64,000 nucleotides of DNA from Candidatus Latescibacterota bacterium (lineage in GTDB: Bacteria; JAAXHH01): contig JAJEHX010000053.1 of the NCBI GenBank assembly GCA_022823465.1, positions 62,001 through 126,000 of the forward strand, given 5' to 3'. Each line of letters starts with the position of its first letter. Positions within the stretch are counted from its first letter, which is position 1. Position numbers and translations under genes: made by a program. Of the stretch, positions 1-8,248 are shown one piece after another. The notes below the pieces were generated by a model that saw only the letters and a list, made by a program, of their open reading frames with translations, was not told the DNA's origin and searched no databases.

Positions 1-1
1 T

Positions 2-301
2 CTCCTCGAGGGGGCCATGGAGGAAATCCACCAGGTGGCCACCGCCCAGGGCGTGAACCTGCCGGACGACATCGTGCCCCAGACCCTCGCCATCCTGGAC
101 AGCGTCGAGTACGGCGGCACCGCCTCCATGCAGCGGGACGTCATGGAAGGCCGGTTTTCCGAACTCGAAGCCCAGACCGGCGCCCTGGTCCGCATGGGCG
201 AGGATGCGGGCGTGCCCACGCCGGTCAACAAACTGATCTACCACGCGCTGCGGCCCATGGAACTCCGCACCCGGGGGCAGGTTTCCTTCGAGGCGCCCTG
301 A
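2..301 (+). CDS. panE: 2-dehydropantoate 2-reductase, C-terminal part (5' end outside window)
   Basis: This is the C-terminal all-helical domain of a ketopantoate reductase (PanE/ApbA family), which reduces 2-dehydropantoate to pantoate with NADPH in coenzyme A synthesis. The frame is open from base 2, so the Rossmann half lies upstream of the window. Family hallmarks seen are SMQRDVMEGR followed by ELEAQTGALVR and the closing VPTPVNKLIYHALRPME block. In known PanE structures this region supplies substrate-binding and catalytic residues. The protein ends at TGA 299-301 and is followed by a 160-bp spacer containing a tandem repeat. Related ApbA-family reductases of other specificity cannot be excluded without the N-terminus. 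Confidence 0.85.
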   Translation, partial: LLEGAMEEIHQVATAQGVNLPDDIVPQTLAILDSVEYGGTASMQRDVMEGRFSELEAQTGALVRMGEDAGVPTPVNKLIYHALRPMELRTRGQVSFEAP

Positions 302-314
302 GGCTTTCTTAGTG

Positions 315-386
315 CAACCGGGTCGATAAGGCGACCTGGGGCAAAGACGACAACAGGGTCTACAAGGCGATCTGGGGCAAAGACCG
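315..386. repeat. Two-copy tandem repeat, 36-bp unit
   Basis: Copies at 315-350 and 351-386 agree at about 30 of 36 positions (shared core AAGGCGA then CTGGGGCAAAGAC). They fill most of the spacer between panE and the homocysteine methyltransferase gene. No gene is seen in the spacer 302-463. This is one of many spacer tandem duplications in the window. Confidence 0.8.
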
Positions 387-463
387 CGCCGTTCAAGGCA
401 TCCCGGTACCGGCGCTTCAATTCGACACCGCTCGAGATCGCACGGCGCGACAGAAACAGCCGG

Positions 464-1480
464 ATGGCCGGAGCATCCCGCATGAAACCCTTTCTTGAAC
501 GCATCGCCGAAGACCGGCCGCTCCTCTACGACGGCGGCCTCGGCACCGAACTCTTCGCCCGCGGCATCGAACTGGCCAACAGCGCCCTGGCCAACGAACT
601 GTACCCCGGCGTTGTCACGGATATCCATTTCGATTATATTGAATCAGGCTCCGAGGCGATCGGCACCAACACGTTCGTGGCGTCGTATCCCCACCTCGAA
701 ATGGCGGGGAAGGACGCCTCGGAATCCGACGGCCTGATCCGGCGGTCCGTGGATCACGCCCGGGCCGCGATCGAGCGCAGCGGCAGGGAGGTGTACCTCG
801 CCGGCTCCATCGGGCCCCTGCCGGGGGCCATTGAAGCCGACAGCGGCGACACGGAGTTCGGCATCGCGAACAGCATCGCCCGGGACGCCCACGTTCGGGT
901 GGGCACGACGCTGGCGGAAGCCGGTGTGGATTTCTTCTGCGTCGAGACCATGTTTTCCGCCAACGAGGCGGCCCTGGCCGTGAACGAGCTTGCCCAGTTC
1001 GGCTTGCCGATCGCCGTGAACCAGACGTACAAGTACACTAAGGACCGGGCCACGGGCGAGGTCATCTACAAGACGGACTGGGGCCATTCGGCGTCGGACC
1101 TGCTGGAGATCCTGGCGGGCGGGGCGCAGTCCGAAGGCCGCGACCTGCTCGGGCACGTGCAGATCGTCGGGCTGAATTGCGGGGCGGAATCCCGGCGGGA
1201 CGAGCACACGGGAATGCCCTACGCCATTAACGGCATCGGCCAGTTGAAACACGCCATGGCATCCAGGCCGGAACCGCCGAAGCGCATGATGGCCTACCCG
1301 AACGCCGGGAAGGCCCGCCTGGATGAGCAGCACCGGACTTATTACGCCAACACGCCGGAGGAGATGGCCGCCTTCGTGCCGGACCTCCTGGAGGCCGGCG
1401 CCTACTTCATCGGCGGATGTTGCGGCACGGGCGTCGCCCACATCCGGGCCTTCCGCGAGGCGATGGACAGGGCGGCATGA
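464..1480 (+). CDS. Homocysteine S-methyltransferase family protein
   Basis: This 338-residue protein is a TIM-barrel of the MetH-N/BHMT family (Pfam S-methyl_trans), which moves a methyl group to the Zn-bound thiolate of homocysteine. The three zinc ligands are visible: Cys239 in GLNCG and Cys319/Cys320 in GGCCGT. The N-terminal YDGGLGTEL motif is also typical. ATG 464 and the in-frame ATG 482 are both possible starts; neither has a strong Shine-Dalgarno, and 482 gives the tighter family length. It opens a run of co-directional genes including a corrinoid protein and its activator. That context suggests methylcobalamin as the methyl donor and methionine as product, which is inference. Confidence 0.88.
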   Translation: MAGASRMKPFLERIAEDRPLLYDGGLGTELFARGIELANSALANELYPGVVTDIHFDYIESGSEAIGTNTFVASYPHLEMAGKDASESDGLIRRSVDHARAAIERSGREVYLAGSIGPLPGAIEADSGDTEFGIANSIARDAHVRVGTTLAEAGVDFFCVETMFSANEAALAVNELAQFGLPIAVNQTYKYTKDRATGEVIYKTDWGHSASDLLEILAGGAQSEGRDLLGHVQIVGLNCGAESRRDEHTGMPYAINGIGQLKHAMASRPEPPKRMMAYPNAGKARLDEQHRTYYANTPEEMAAFVPDLLEAGAYFIGGCCGTGVAHIRAFREAMDRAA

Positions 1481-1512
1481 GGTCAGGTGCGAAAGGCACA
1501 GGATCGGCCGGC

Positions 1513-1788
1513 ATGACGACGTACCAGGTGCTCTACTGGCGTGACATCCCCGCGCAGGTGCGCGTCTTCGGAGGCCGGCGTCCACTTTCCCGGCAGATGC
1601 CGGACTGGTTTCAGCAGGAGATCGACCGGGTGGCCATGCGGGACGGGCTGACCGGGACCGACGCCTACCTGGACGAGTGGCAATGGTCCGAGAAGCGGGA
1701 ATGGACCGGCGGGGAATCTGAAGCCGGAGACGTGGCGGAAGCCCTGCTGAAGCAGCTTGAAGGCGAATACAAACAGGGACAATCCTGA
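1513..1788 (+). CDS. PF13769 'virulence factor' domain protein
   Basis: This 91-residue protein matches the small 'Virulence_fact' family: it begins MTTYQVLYWRDIPAQVRV, has the central FQQEIDRVAMRDG helix and a DAYLDEWQW segment. The biochemical role is unknown to me. In my recollection such genes often sit beside B12-dependent methyltransferase genes, as here. ATG 1513 is preferred because family members start there and AGGAT lies about 10 bases upstream. An upstream in-frame ATG at 1477 would overlap the previous stop (ATGA) and give 103 residues. The gene lies between the homocysteine methyltransferase and the duplicated Cys/His protein, probably in one operon. Confidence 0.72.
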   Translation: MTTYQVLYWRDIPAQVRVFGGRRPLSRQMPDWFQQEIDRVAMRDGLTGTDAYLDEWQWSEKREWTGGESEAGDVAEALLKQLEGEYKQGQS

Positions 1789-1805
1789 CCGTAATGAGGC
1801 GCTAT

Positions 1806-1861
1806 GCCGGCCGACGGGAAGAGGCCGGCCGACGGGACAAGCCGGTCGTAGATGGGAAGAG
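1806..1861. repeat. 18-bp tandem repeat, 3 degenerate copies
   Basis: Units GCCGGCCGACGGGAAGAG (1806-1823), a two-mismatch copy (1824-1841) and a more diverged third (1842-1861) lie in the spacer 1789-1917. No gene is evident in this spacer. Confidence 0.75.
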
Positions 1862-1917
1862 GCCGGAGTGGCCGGCCGCGACTGACTGAACGTAACGGAC
1901 GGAAACCGTTCAATAAT

Positions 1918-2556
1918 ATGGGACAGACGACAGACATAGGAAGACGCATCGAACTGGTTCCGCTCGATCCCCACTTCGGGGACGTCTCCATCGGCCTGTA
2001 CCGGCAGCAGTATGACGGGGAACCCGCCTACCGAGTTCACACCTACAGTCATCGGGCGGGCGCCGGGGACCGGATCGCCTCCGTGGTAAGGGCAATGGCA
2101 GTCCTGGGCGGGATGGAGCGGGACTCCGCCGACCGGCTGCGGTTTCCCTGCGGCCACGTACATAACCTGGCGGTCAAGCGCGTGTTCCTCGAAGCCTGCA
2201 AGCTGGAGCCGTCCGCCACCGCCGAACCGCGTCCCCTGGAGATCCTCGACAAGAAATCGGGCCTGCAGATCAAGGTGCTGAGCGAGGGCGACGGCGTCTA
2301 CCGGGTCACGGCCCACGGCGAGGGCAAAGACCGCGAAAGACGAATCTCATTCATCGCCGGCGGTCTGATGAAACTCGCCGAGATCGACGAGGTGAGCGGC
2401 ACGCTGGACCAGGTGGTCTTTCCCTGCGCCCACGTGCACGACGCGATGATTGGGCAGCTGCTGGTCCGCGCGCCGAACGTCAGGGCCGTGCTTCGCGAGC
2501 AGGAAGCGGCCGCGAGCCGGGGCGTCCTGGCGGCGCCGAGCCAGCAGGATGGATGA
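1918..2556 (+). CDS. Unrecognised protein with duplicated Cys/His (FPCxHVH) modules
   Basis: I do not recognise this 212-residue protein. It has two similar halves. Each contains a YRV segment near a His, an RI...M..L...E..S stretch, and then FPCGHVH (residues 76-82) or FPCAHVHD (168-175), followed by a leucine-rich helix. The paired Cys/His motifs look like metal or cofactor ligands, but this is inference. ATG 1918 is chosen because the residues upstream of it in the longer frame (from 1852) are encoded partly by spacer repeats. Its position inside the corrinoid methyl-transfer operon suggests a role in that pathway. It is soluble, with no signal peptide or membrane segment. Confidence 0.65.
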   Translation: MGQTTDIGRRIELVPLDPHFGDVSIGLYRQQYDGEPAYRVHTYSHRAGAGDRIASVVRAMAVLGGMERDSADRLRFPCGHVHNLAVKRVFLEACKLEPSATAEPRPLEILDKKSGLQIKVLSEGDGVYRVTAHGEGKDRERRISFIAGGLMKLAEIDEVSGTLDQVVFPCAHVHDAMIGQLLVRAPNVRAVLREQEAAASRGVLAAPSQQDG

Positions 2557-2563
2557 CAGTTCT

Positions 2564-2602
2564 CAGGCGCGGTATCCGACCGTGCCCAGGCGCGGTATCC
2601 GA
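2564..2602. repeat. 16-bp direct repeat, 23-bp period
   Basis: CAGGCGCGGTATCCGA occurs exactly at 2564-2579 and 2587-2602, between the duplicated Cys/His protein gene and the UroD-family gene. Confidence 0.8.
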
Positions 2603-2631
2603 ATGAACGCGCCGACGTCAAGGAGGCAATC

Positions 2632-3675
2632 ATGGAAACGAACGTCACCAGGCCGATGAAGGGCCGGGACCGGGTACTGGCCGCCCTGCGGAGGGAACCC
2701 GTGGACCGCACGCCCGTATGCAATCCGACGTCCGTCGCCACGGTGGAGCTGATGGACCTCGTCGACGCTCCCTTCCCGGACGCCAACCGGGACCCGGAAC
2801 TAATGGCCCGCCTGGCGGCCACCGGGTACACGGAACTGGGCTTCGACACCATAATGCCGGTCTTCACCATCATCCAGGAATCCTCCGCCCTGGGCTGCAA
2901 GATCCAGTGGGAGCAGAAGGACAACTGGCCCACGGTCAAGATGCGCGAGCCCATCTGGGAGGACGTGGACGACATCGGGCTTCCCCCTGATTTCCTGACG
3001 CACCAGGACACGAAATGCGTCCTCGACGCCATCAGCCTGCTCAAGAAGGAGTACGGCGACGAGGTGGCGATCATCGGCAAGACCATGGGTCCCTGGTCCC
3101 TGGGCTACCACTGCTTCGGCGTGGAACCCTTCCTGCTCATGTCTCTCGACGACCCGGGCAAGACCCATCTCGCCCTGGACCGCATGAAGGAGGCCACGGT
3201 GGAGTTCGGCATCGCGCAGATCGAGGCCGGGGCGGACGCCCTGACCCTGCCGGACCACGCCACGGGCGACCTGGTGAGCGGCGAATACTACCGCCGGTTC
3301 CTGCGGGACCTGCACATCGAGCTCGCCGAACGGATCCCCATCCCGCTGATCATGCACATCTGCGGGCGCACCGTGGACCGCATGGGCTACATTGCCGAGA
3401 CCGGCTTTGCCGCTTTTCACTACGATTCGAAGAACAAGCCCCAGGAGTCCATGGAGGCCGTCGACGGCAGGATCTCCCTCGTGGGCAACATCAACAATCC
3501 CGAGACCCTGTTCGCGCGGGGTCCCGAAGAGGTGGGGCAGGAAGTCTGCCAGAACCTGGAACACGGCATACACATGGTGGGACCGGAGTGCGCGGTACCC
3601 CTCCAGGCGTCCATCGAGAACCTGAAGGCGATCCCCCAGGCCGTGAAGGACTGGCATCGCACACACGCGGCGTAG
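2632..3675 (+). CDS. Uroporphyrinogen decarboxylase-family methyltransferase (MtaA/CmuA-like)
   Basis: This 347-residue protein belongs to the URO-D superfamily, in the branch of corrinoid-linked methyltransferases and not the heme enzyme. A zinc site of the MtaA/MtbA type is visible: His242-x-Cys244 in MHICG and Cys320 in GPECAVP. The opening GRDRVLAALRREPVDRTP is typical of this branch. The family moves methyl groups between a corrinoid protein and a thiol, or from a methylated substrate to the corrinoid. GGAGG at 2620-2624 precedes the ATG. The corrinoid protein gene follows, so it is probably the partner methyltransferase. Substrate is unknown, and no MttB- or MtaB-type methyltransferase is present in the window. 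Confidence 0.85.
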   Translation: METNVTRPMKGRDRVLAALRREPVDRTPVCNPTSVATVELMDLVDAPFPDANRDPELMARLAATGYTELGFDTIMPVFTIIQESSALGCKIQWEQKDNWPTVKMREPIWEDVDDIGLPPDFLTHQDTKCVLDAISLLKKEYGDEVAIIGKTMGPWSLGYHCFGVEPFLLMSLDDPGKTHLALDRMKEATVEFGIAQIEAGADALTLPDHATGDLVSGEYYRRFLRDLHIELAERIPIPLIMHICGRTVDRMGYIAETGFAAFHYDSKNKPQESMEAVDGRISLVGNINNPETLFARGPEEVGQEVCQNLEHGIHMVGPECAVPLQASIENLKAIPQAVKDWHRTHAA

Positions 3676-3770
3676 GAACGGGGCCGTAATGGCGCGTACC
3701 GTCGTCATAGCGCGACGCGGCGCGCACGACGCCCACGCGGCATGATCAAGGGAGGACCGGGCAGTAACGC

Positions 3771-4535
3771 ATGGCCGAACTCAACGATATAGCCAACGAC
3801 TTCCTGAAAGACGAAATCGAAGAATTCATCGAGCGTCCCGAAGAACGGACGCGGATCATCAACGCTTTCGCCCGGGCGACGCCCGACATGCAGGAGATAT
3901 CCGCGGCCCTCATCGACGGGGACAACGGGACGGTCGACACGCTGACCCGCAAGGCGCTGGACGAGGGCATCGAAGCGCTGGAGGTGATGGACGACGGCCT
4001 CATCAACGGCATGAGCGTCGTGGGCATCAAGTTCCGCGAGAACTTCATCTTCGTCCCGGAGGTCCTCGCCTGCGCAAGGGCCATGAAGGCCGGGATGGCC
4101 CACATCGAACCCATCCTCTCCGCTTCGGGCATTCAACCGGTCGGCACGGTGATCATGGGCACGGTCAAGGGCGACCTCCACGACATCGGCAAGAACCTCT
4201 GCATCATGATGCTGCGCGGCGCCGGGTTCGTGGTACACGACCTGGGTGTGGACACCTCCGAGGACGAGTTCATGGACGCGGTGGAGGAACACGAAGCGCC
4301 CCTGCTGGGCATGTCGGCCCTGCTGACCACGACCATGCCCAACATGGGCAAGACCATCGACGCCTTCATCGATAACGACATGCGGGAGGACGTCAAGATC
4401 ATGGTGGGCGGCGCGTCGGTCACCCAGGAATTCGCCGACGACATGGGCGCCGACGGCACGGCCGCCGACGCGGTGGGGTGCGTGGAACTGGCCCAGCGTC
4501 TCCTCGAAGAACTCAAGCAGGAGCAGGACGGCTGA
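3771..4535 (+). CDS. Corrinoid (B12-binding) methyl-carrier protein, MtaC/MttC-like
   Basis: This 254-residue protein carries a B12-binding-2 cap and a Rossmann cobalamin-binding domain. The base-off/His-on motif D135-x-H137-x-x-G140 (GDLHDIGKN) supplies the lower cobalt ligand, and the later GMSALLTTT and MVGGA loops complete the site. The cap helices include the ALIDGDNGTVDTLTRKAL segment near residue 46. About 40 residues precede the usual family start, a modest acidic extension. It carries methyl groups between the UroD-like and homocysteine methyltransferases encoded upstream, and the following gene encodes a corrinoid activator. AGGGAGG at 3749-3755 lies somewhat far from the ATG. Confidence 0.92.
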   Translation: MAELNDIANDFLKDEIEEFIERPEERTRIINAFARATPDMQEISAALIDGDNGTVDTLTRKALDEGIEALEVMDDGLINGMSVVGIKFRENFIFVPEVLACARAMKAGMAHIEPILSASGIQPVGTVIMGTVKGDLHDIGKNLCIMMLRGAGFVVHDLGVDTSEDEFMDAVEEHEAPLLGMSALLTTTMPNMGKTIDAFIDNDMREDVKIMVGGASVTQEFADDMGADGTAADAVGCVELAQRLLEELKQEQDG

Positions 4536-4586
4536 CGTGGCGGCCCGCACGCCTGATAGCCGCGGACCGCTCCCCAATTATCTCCC

Positions 4587-6575
4587 ATGAAGAAAATCGA
4601 CAAGGCGGCGTACCAGGAACGCCTGGACCGCATCACGGCCATCTTCAAGGACATGATGGCCCATGCAACCGAGCAGGCCAGGTACCGCTGTCCCTACAAG
4701 AACCGTTTCGACGAATGCACGGCCCAGTTCGGGTGCCGCAACCAGCGCAAGCCGCGGGAAACCGGCGGATTGCTCATGTGCGGCGGGGACGACAAGCTCG
4801 ACTACCGCATGGCGTGGGAGACGGAGGAGGCGCCCCGCGAACGGCCGGTCGAGGAAGCTGCCCAAAAAAGTGTGACGCAACCAGCCGGATCCAATTCAAA
4901 CGCGTCGAAACAGGATCAGGATTCCCCCGGGGCAGATTTTGCGACGCCGGACCGCGGATCGATCACCGACGGCACGACGACCCAGCCGCTGACCGCCGGC
5001 CGGACCCTCTTCGACTACGCCGACGATCTCGCCGTCCAGGTGCCCACCTCCTGCTTCCGCAACGGCATCTGCCACGAGTGCATCGTTGAAGTACAGGAAG
5101 GCATGGAGGGTCTCGTTCCGCGGACGGAAGCGGAATCCTTCCTGCGGGAGAACTACCGTCTCGCCTGCCAGGCCCGGGTCGACGACTCGGACGTGGACAT
5201 CGCCTTCTCCCCCCTGCGCCGAACGCCCAAGATCCTCACCGTTACCGAAGAGAAAGAAACGCCGCTGGATCCGATGGTCAGCAGGCAGGGCGACGTCGTG
5301 TTCTATGACGGCGAGGAGGTCGACGAGTACCGCGGACACCTCTATGGGCTCGCCATCGATCTCGGCACGACCACCGTAGTCATGGACTTCGTGGACCTGG
5401 AGACCGGGGAAAGCGTCCACCTCTGTTCCTTCGAAAACCCCCAGCGCTTCGGCGGCAGCGACGTGATGCACCGGATCTCCTACGACGGCGCGTACGAGGG
5501 AGAACTGTGGAACGCCATCATCAACGCCGTCAACCACGAGATCGTGGAATGGTGCGAGCGGACGGGAACCGCGCGGCAGGAGATCTACGAGATCGTCGTG
5601 GCGGGGAATTCCACCATGCGGGACCTTTTCTTCCGGCTTGACGTGCAGAGCATCGGCCAGAAGCCCTACAAATCCCTCGTCGAAAACGAATATCTCGCGG
5701 GCGAGCGGGAGACCACGGCGCTGACCATCGGCACCCGGCGCCTCGGCCTGCGGGCCAATCCGAAGGCGCGGGTCTACGGTATGCCCATCATTGCCAGCCA
5801 CGTGGGCGGCGACGTGGCGGCCGACCTGGCCACCGTCGACCTGGCGGTGCAGCCGGGCGTATCCATGCTGGTGGACGTGGGGACCAATACCGAGGTGGTC
5901 GTGGCGGGCAACGGACGCGTGATCACGGCTTCGTGCCCGGCCGGACCCGCCTTCGAGGGGGGCGGCATCAAGTACGGCATGCCCGGCTACGAAGGCGCCA
6001 TCGAAACGTTGAGGTGGGAAGATGGGCGGTTTGACTGGAACACCATCGGCGATACCCCGCCCCAGGGCATCTGCGGATCGGGCTTGATCGACCTCCTCGC
6101 CGACCTCCGCCGCCACGACATGATGACCCCCAAGGGCGTCTTCGCCGACCGGAAACAGTTCGAAGTGGCCGTCGTGCCCGAGTCCGGCATCACCCTCTCC
6201 CGCCAGGATGCCAGCAATCTGGCCCAGGCCAAGGCCGCCAATTACTGCGGACAGTATATCGTACTGCGCGCGTTCGGCGTTGCCCCGGGCGACGTGGACC
6301 GCCTCTTCCTGGCGGGAGGTTTCGCCAACTACGTGGACGTCCGCAACGCCATCGACATCGGGTTCCTGGCCCCCGTGCCCGAGGACCGCATCGTCAAGGT
6401 CGGCAACGCCGCCGTCCAGGGCGCCCGGGAGACCCTCCTCTCCCGCTCGCGCCGCAAGGAACTGGAGGCGCTGGTCAAGAACATCGAGCACATCGAACTC
6501 GAGACCACTCCCGACTTCTTCGAGGTCTTCGTCGAGGCCTGCCAGTTCAAGCCCATGCCGGGGGTGTTGGTGTAG
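4587..6575 (+). CDS. ASKHA-domain corrinoid activation protein with [2Fe-2S] ferredoxin domain and extra Cys-rich N-terminus
   Basis: This 662-residue protein is of the RACo/RamA-like class (DUF4445 C-terminus), which reactivates Co(II) corrinoid proteins by ATP-driven reduction. A plant-type [2Fe-2S] site is formed by Cys156, Cys162, Cys165 and Cys194. The ASKHA ATPase begins at AIDLGTTT (about 256-263), with DVGTNTE and GICGSGLIDLL further on. Unusually, residues 1-70 carry four more cysteines (35, 44, 50, 65) joined by a disordered Gln/Ser-rich linker (about 80-130), suggesting a second metal or redox module. It follows the corrinoid protein gene, its likely client. ATG 4587 is the first start in frame; no strong Shine-Dalgarno is seen. 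Confidence 0.9.
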   Translation: MKKIDKAAYQERLDRITAIFKDMMAHATEQARYRCPYKNRFDECTAQFGCRNQRKPRETGGLLMCGGDDKLDYRMAWETEEAPRERPVEEAAQKSVTQPAGSNSNASKQDQDSPGADFATPDRGSITDGTTTQPLTAGRTLFDYADDLAVQVPTSCFRNGICHECIVEVQEGMEGLVPRTEAESFLRENYRLACQARVDDSDVDIAFSPLRRTPKILTVTEEKETPLDPMVSRQGDVVFYDGEEVDEYRGHLYGLAIDLGTTTVVMDFVDLETGESVHLCSFENPQRFGGSDVMHRISYDGAYEGELWNAIINAVNHEIVEWCERTGTARQEIYEIVVAGNSTMRDLFFRLDVQSIGQKPYKSLVENEYLAGERETTALTIGTRRLGLRANPKARVYGMPIIASHVGGDVAADLATVDLAVQPGVSMLVDVGTNTEVVVAGNGRVITASCPAGPAFEGGGIKYGMPGYEGAIETLRWEDGRFDWNTIGDTPPQGICGSGLIDLLADLRRHDMMTPKGVFADRKQFEVAVVPESGITLSRQDASNLAQAKAANYCGQYIVLRAFGVAPGDVDRLFLAGGFANYVDVRNAIDIGFLAPVPEDRIVKVGNAAVQGARETLLSRSRRKELEALVKNIEHIELETTPDFFEVFVEACQFKPMPGVLV

Positions 6576-6613
6576 GGTGTCCCGATTCGATTACCCCCAG
6601 TTAGTTTCCTGAT

Positions 6614-7579
6614 ATGGCAACATCCGCCATGTTCCACCTCCGCCCCGCCCGTCCCTCCAACGATGAAGCGGGCATTGCTTCCGTCGTCAACGCCTTCGAA
6701 CAGAATCCCGTTTCAGAAGAGACCGTGCACGAATGGCTGACCCATACGGCGCCGGATCGGGTCAGTTACCGCCACGTGGCCGTGACCGGTGAGGATGATG
6801 TGGTGGGTTACGCGGTTTCGGTGCACGAGACCTGGGATCCGGAAGGGCAGTTCTACGCCTGGGCGGGCGTGGCGCCTTCGTGGCGGGGCCGTGGAATCGG
6901 ATCCGCGCTCTACTCGGATATGCTCAGGTTCCTCGAGCACCATTCCGCCACCATGATAACCAGCGAAGTCCGGGACGACTGTCCCGTTTCGCAGGCATTC
7001 GCGAGGCGTCGCGGATTTGAGAACGACCGTCATCTTTTTCAGTCGAGCCTGGACCTGGAACACTTCGACGAATCACCTTATTTGCGGACTCTTGAAGACT
7101 TCGCGGCGTCGGGATTACGCATACATGCTCTGTCAGACTTCGGGGATACGCCCGACGCGCGCCGGAAGCTCTATGAAGTCAACGCGATTACGGACGAGGA
7201 CGTGCCGGGGTGGACCGCCCCCGGGCTGTCCTTCGAGGAGTTCAACGAGTGGGTCTACGAGGCGGGCTGGTACCGGCCGGATGGACAATTGCTCGCGGCC
7301 GATGGGGATCATTGGGTGGGGATCTGCGCGGTGCGCCTCTACTCAGAGGCGAAGCAGGCATTCAACGTGCATACCGGGGTCACCCGGGCGTATCGAAGGC
7401 GCCATATCGCCCTCGCGCTGAAACTCGCCGCGATACGCTATGCCAGGAATCATTCCGTTCGATCGCTCAGCACGCACAACGATTCGACGAACGGCCCCAT
7501 GCTGGCGCTTAACCGGAAACTGGGATATGTCGCGGCACCGGGAAGGTATACGCTTCGCAGGACATTCAGGGCTGGGTAA
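6614..7579 (+). CDS. Tandem GNAT-family N-acetyltransferase
   Basis: This 321-residue protein holds two GNAT folds. The N-terminal copy has a well-formed acetyl-CoA loop (VAPSWRGRGIGSALY, about residues 90-104). The second copy (about 165-321) has a weaker loop (GVTRAYRRRHIALALKLAAIRYA) but ends in a typical GNAT tail, NGPMLALNRKLGY. Two-domain architecture resembles MshD-like and other tandem GNATs, where one domain is often non-catalytic. Substrate is unknown. Its 3' end overlaps the convergent hicB gene by 14 bases. Confidence 0.85.
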   Translation: MATSAMFHLRPARPSNDEAGIASVVNAFEQNPVSEETVHEWLTHTAPDRVSYRHVAVTGEDDVVGYAVSVHETWDPEGQFYAWAGVAPSWRGRGIGSALYSDMLRFLEHHSATMITSEVRDDCPVSQAFARRRGFENDRHLFQSSLDLEHFDESPYLRTLEDFAASGLRIHALSDFGDTPDARRKLYEVNAITDEDVPGWTAPGLSFEEFNEWVYEAGWYRPDGQLLAADGDHWVGICAVRLYSEAKQAFNVHTGVTRAYRRRHIALALKLAAIRYARNHSVRSLSTHNDSTNGPMLALNRKLGYVAAPGRYTLRRTFRAG

Positions 7580-7832
7580 TAAACGGAACAGTCGTCAGAA
7601 TCTGTCCTGATTCAGTTCTTATCTGCTCAATATTGCTTGGCTGTTTTGCTTCCTCACCGTCCGATTCTGCCTCGATCATGTAATCTCGCAGCGCCGCCTG
7701 AGCATTTAGCATTGCTTCCTCGATAGTCTTTCCCATCGCAACAATACCCGGAAGATCCGGAAACGAAACGCCATAAGCGCCTTTTTCCCCGTCGATTAAA
7801 GCCGGATACCGGATTGAGTTATTTCGGTTCAT
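7566..7832 (-). CDS. HicB-family antitoxin-like protein, no HicA seen
   Basis: This 88-residue protein has the HicB N-terminal fold: IRYPALIDGEKGAYGVSFPDLPGIVAMG then TIEEAMLNAQAALRDYM. HicB proteins normally neutralise the HicA mRNA interferase. No double-stranded-RNA-binding HicA-type ORF lies on either side, so this looks like an orphan. Start 7832 is supported by GGGAGG seven to eight bases upstream; the frame stays open to 7913 without a better start. No C-terminal HTH or RHH domain is evident, so it may not bind DNA itself. It is divergent from mazE and shares a repeat-containing intergenic region with it. Confidence 0.8.
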   Translation of the reverse strand: MNRNNSIRYPALIDGEKGAYGVSFPDLPGIVAMGKTIEEAMLNAQAALRDYMIEAESDGEEAKQPSNIEQIRTESGQILTTVPFITQP

Positions 7833-7944
7833 GTCAGTATCCTCCCGCCTTAGTTGATCAACCTGCCGATCTGCCTCCTTCGCCATTAATTCATTACAGT
7901 CGAGTTTATTCACAAAACCTCGACTAATGAGTTAACGAACAACG

Positions 7945-7998
7945 GTAGATACATCCATTTGCGGTGTATCTAGACAAAGTATCTACAATGTATCTACA
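7945..7998. promoter_or_regulatory. GTATCTA repeat cluster, candidate MazE operator
   Basis: The motif GTATCTA occurs three times on the plus strand (7966, 7979, 7990; spacings 13 and 11 bp) and once inverted as GTAGATAC at 7945-7952. All copies lie just upstream of the mazE Shine-Dalgarno. AbrB-fold antitoxins such as MazE commonly autorepress through alternating palindromes, so an operator role is likely but untested. Confidence 0.55.
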
Positions 7999-8008
7999 GG
8001 AGGCTCGG

Positions 8009-8248
8009 ATGAAATCCCGTGTGAAAAAGTGGGGCAACAGCCTTGCGCTGCGCATTCCGAAACCGGTCGCCGTCCAGATGGGCGTCGGGGACGATTCGCC
8101 GGTAGTGCTGGTGCTCCGCGGCAGGGAATTGGCCCTGGTTCCGCTGGAGCGTATCCATTTCAGACTTTCCGATCTGCTTTCGGGCGTCTCGAAACGCAAC
8201 TTGCACGGAAGAATAAGCATCGGGACCTCCGGTGGGGGAGAAGCCTGA
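8009..8248 (+). CDS. mazE: MazE-like antitoxin (AbrB/SpoVT swapped-hairpin)
   Basis: This 79-residue protein starts MKSRVKKWGNSLALRIPKPVAVQMG, the classic MazE AbrB-type DNA-binding hairpin. The C-terminal part (LERIHFRLSDLLSGV) would be the toxin-binding tail. AGGAGG at 7998-8003 sets ATG 8009 as the start. The stop codon overlaps the ATG of the next gene (TGATG), indicating translational coupling with mazF. It is expected to neutralise MazF and repress the operon from the repeats upstream. Confidence 0.9.
   Translation: MKSRVKKWGNSLALRIPKPVAVQMGVGDDSPVVLVLRGRELALVPLERIHFRLSDLLSGVSKRNLHGRISIGTSGGGEA

Noticed and set aside
1417-1512. Longer N-terminus for the PF13769 protein
   Set aside because: Residues before 1513 come from the overlapping methyltransferase frame and family members begin at MTTYQV.
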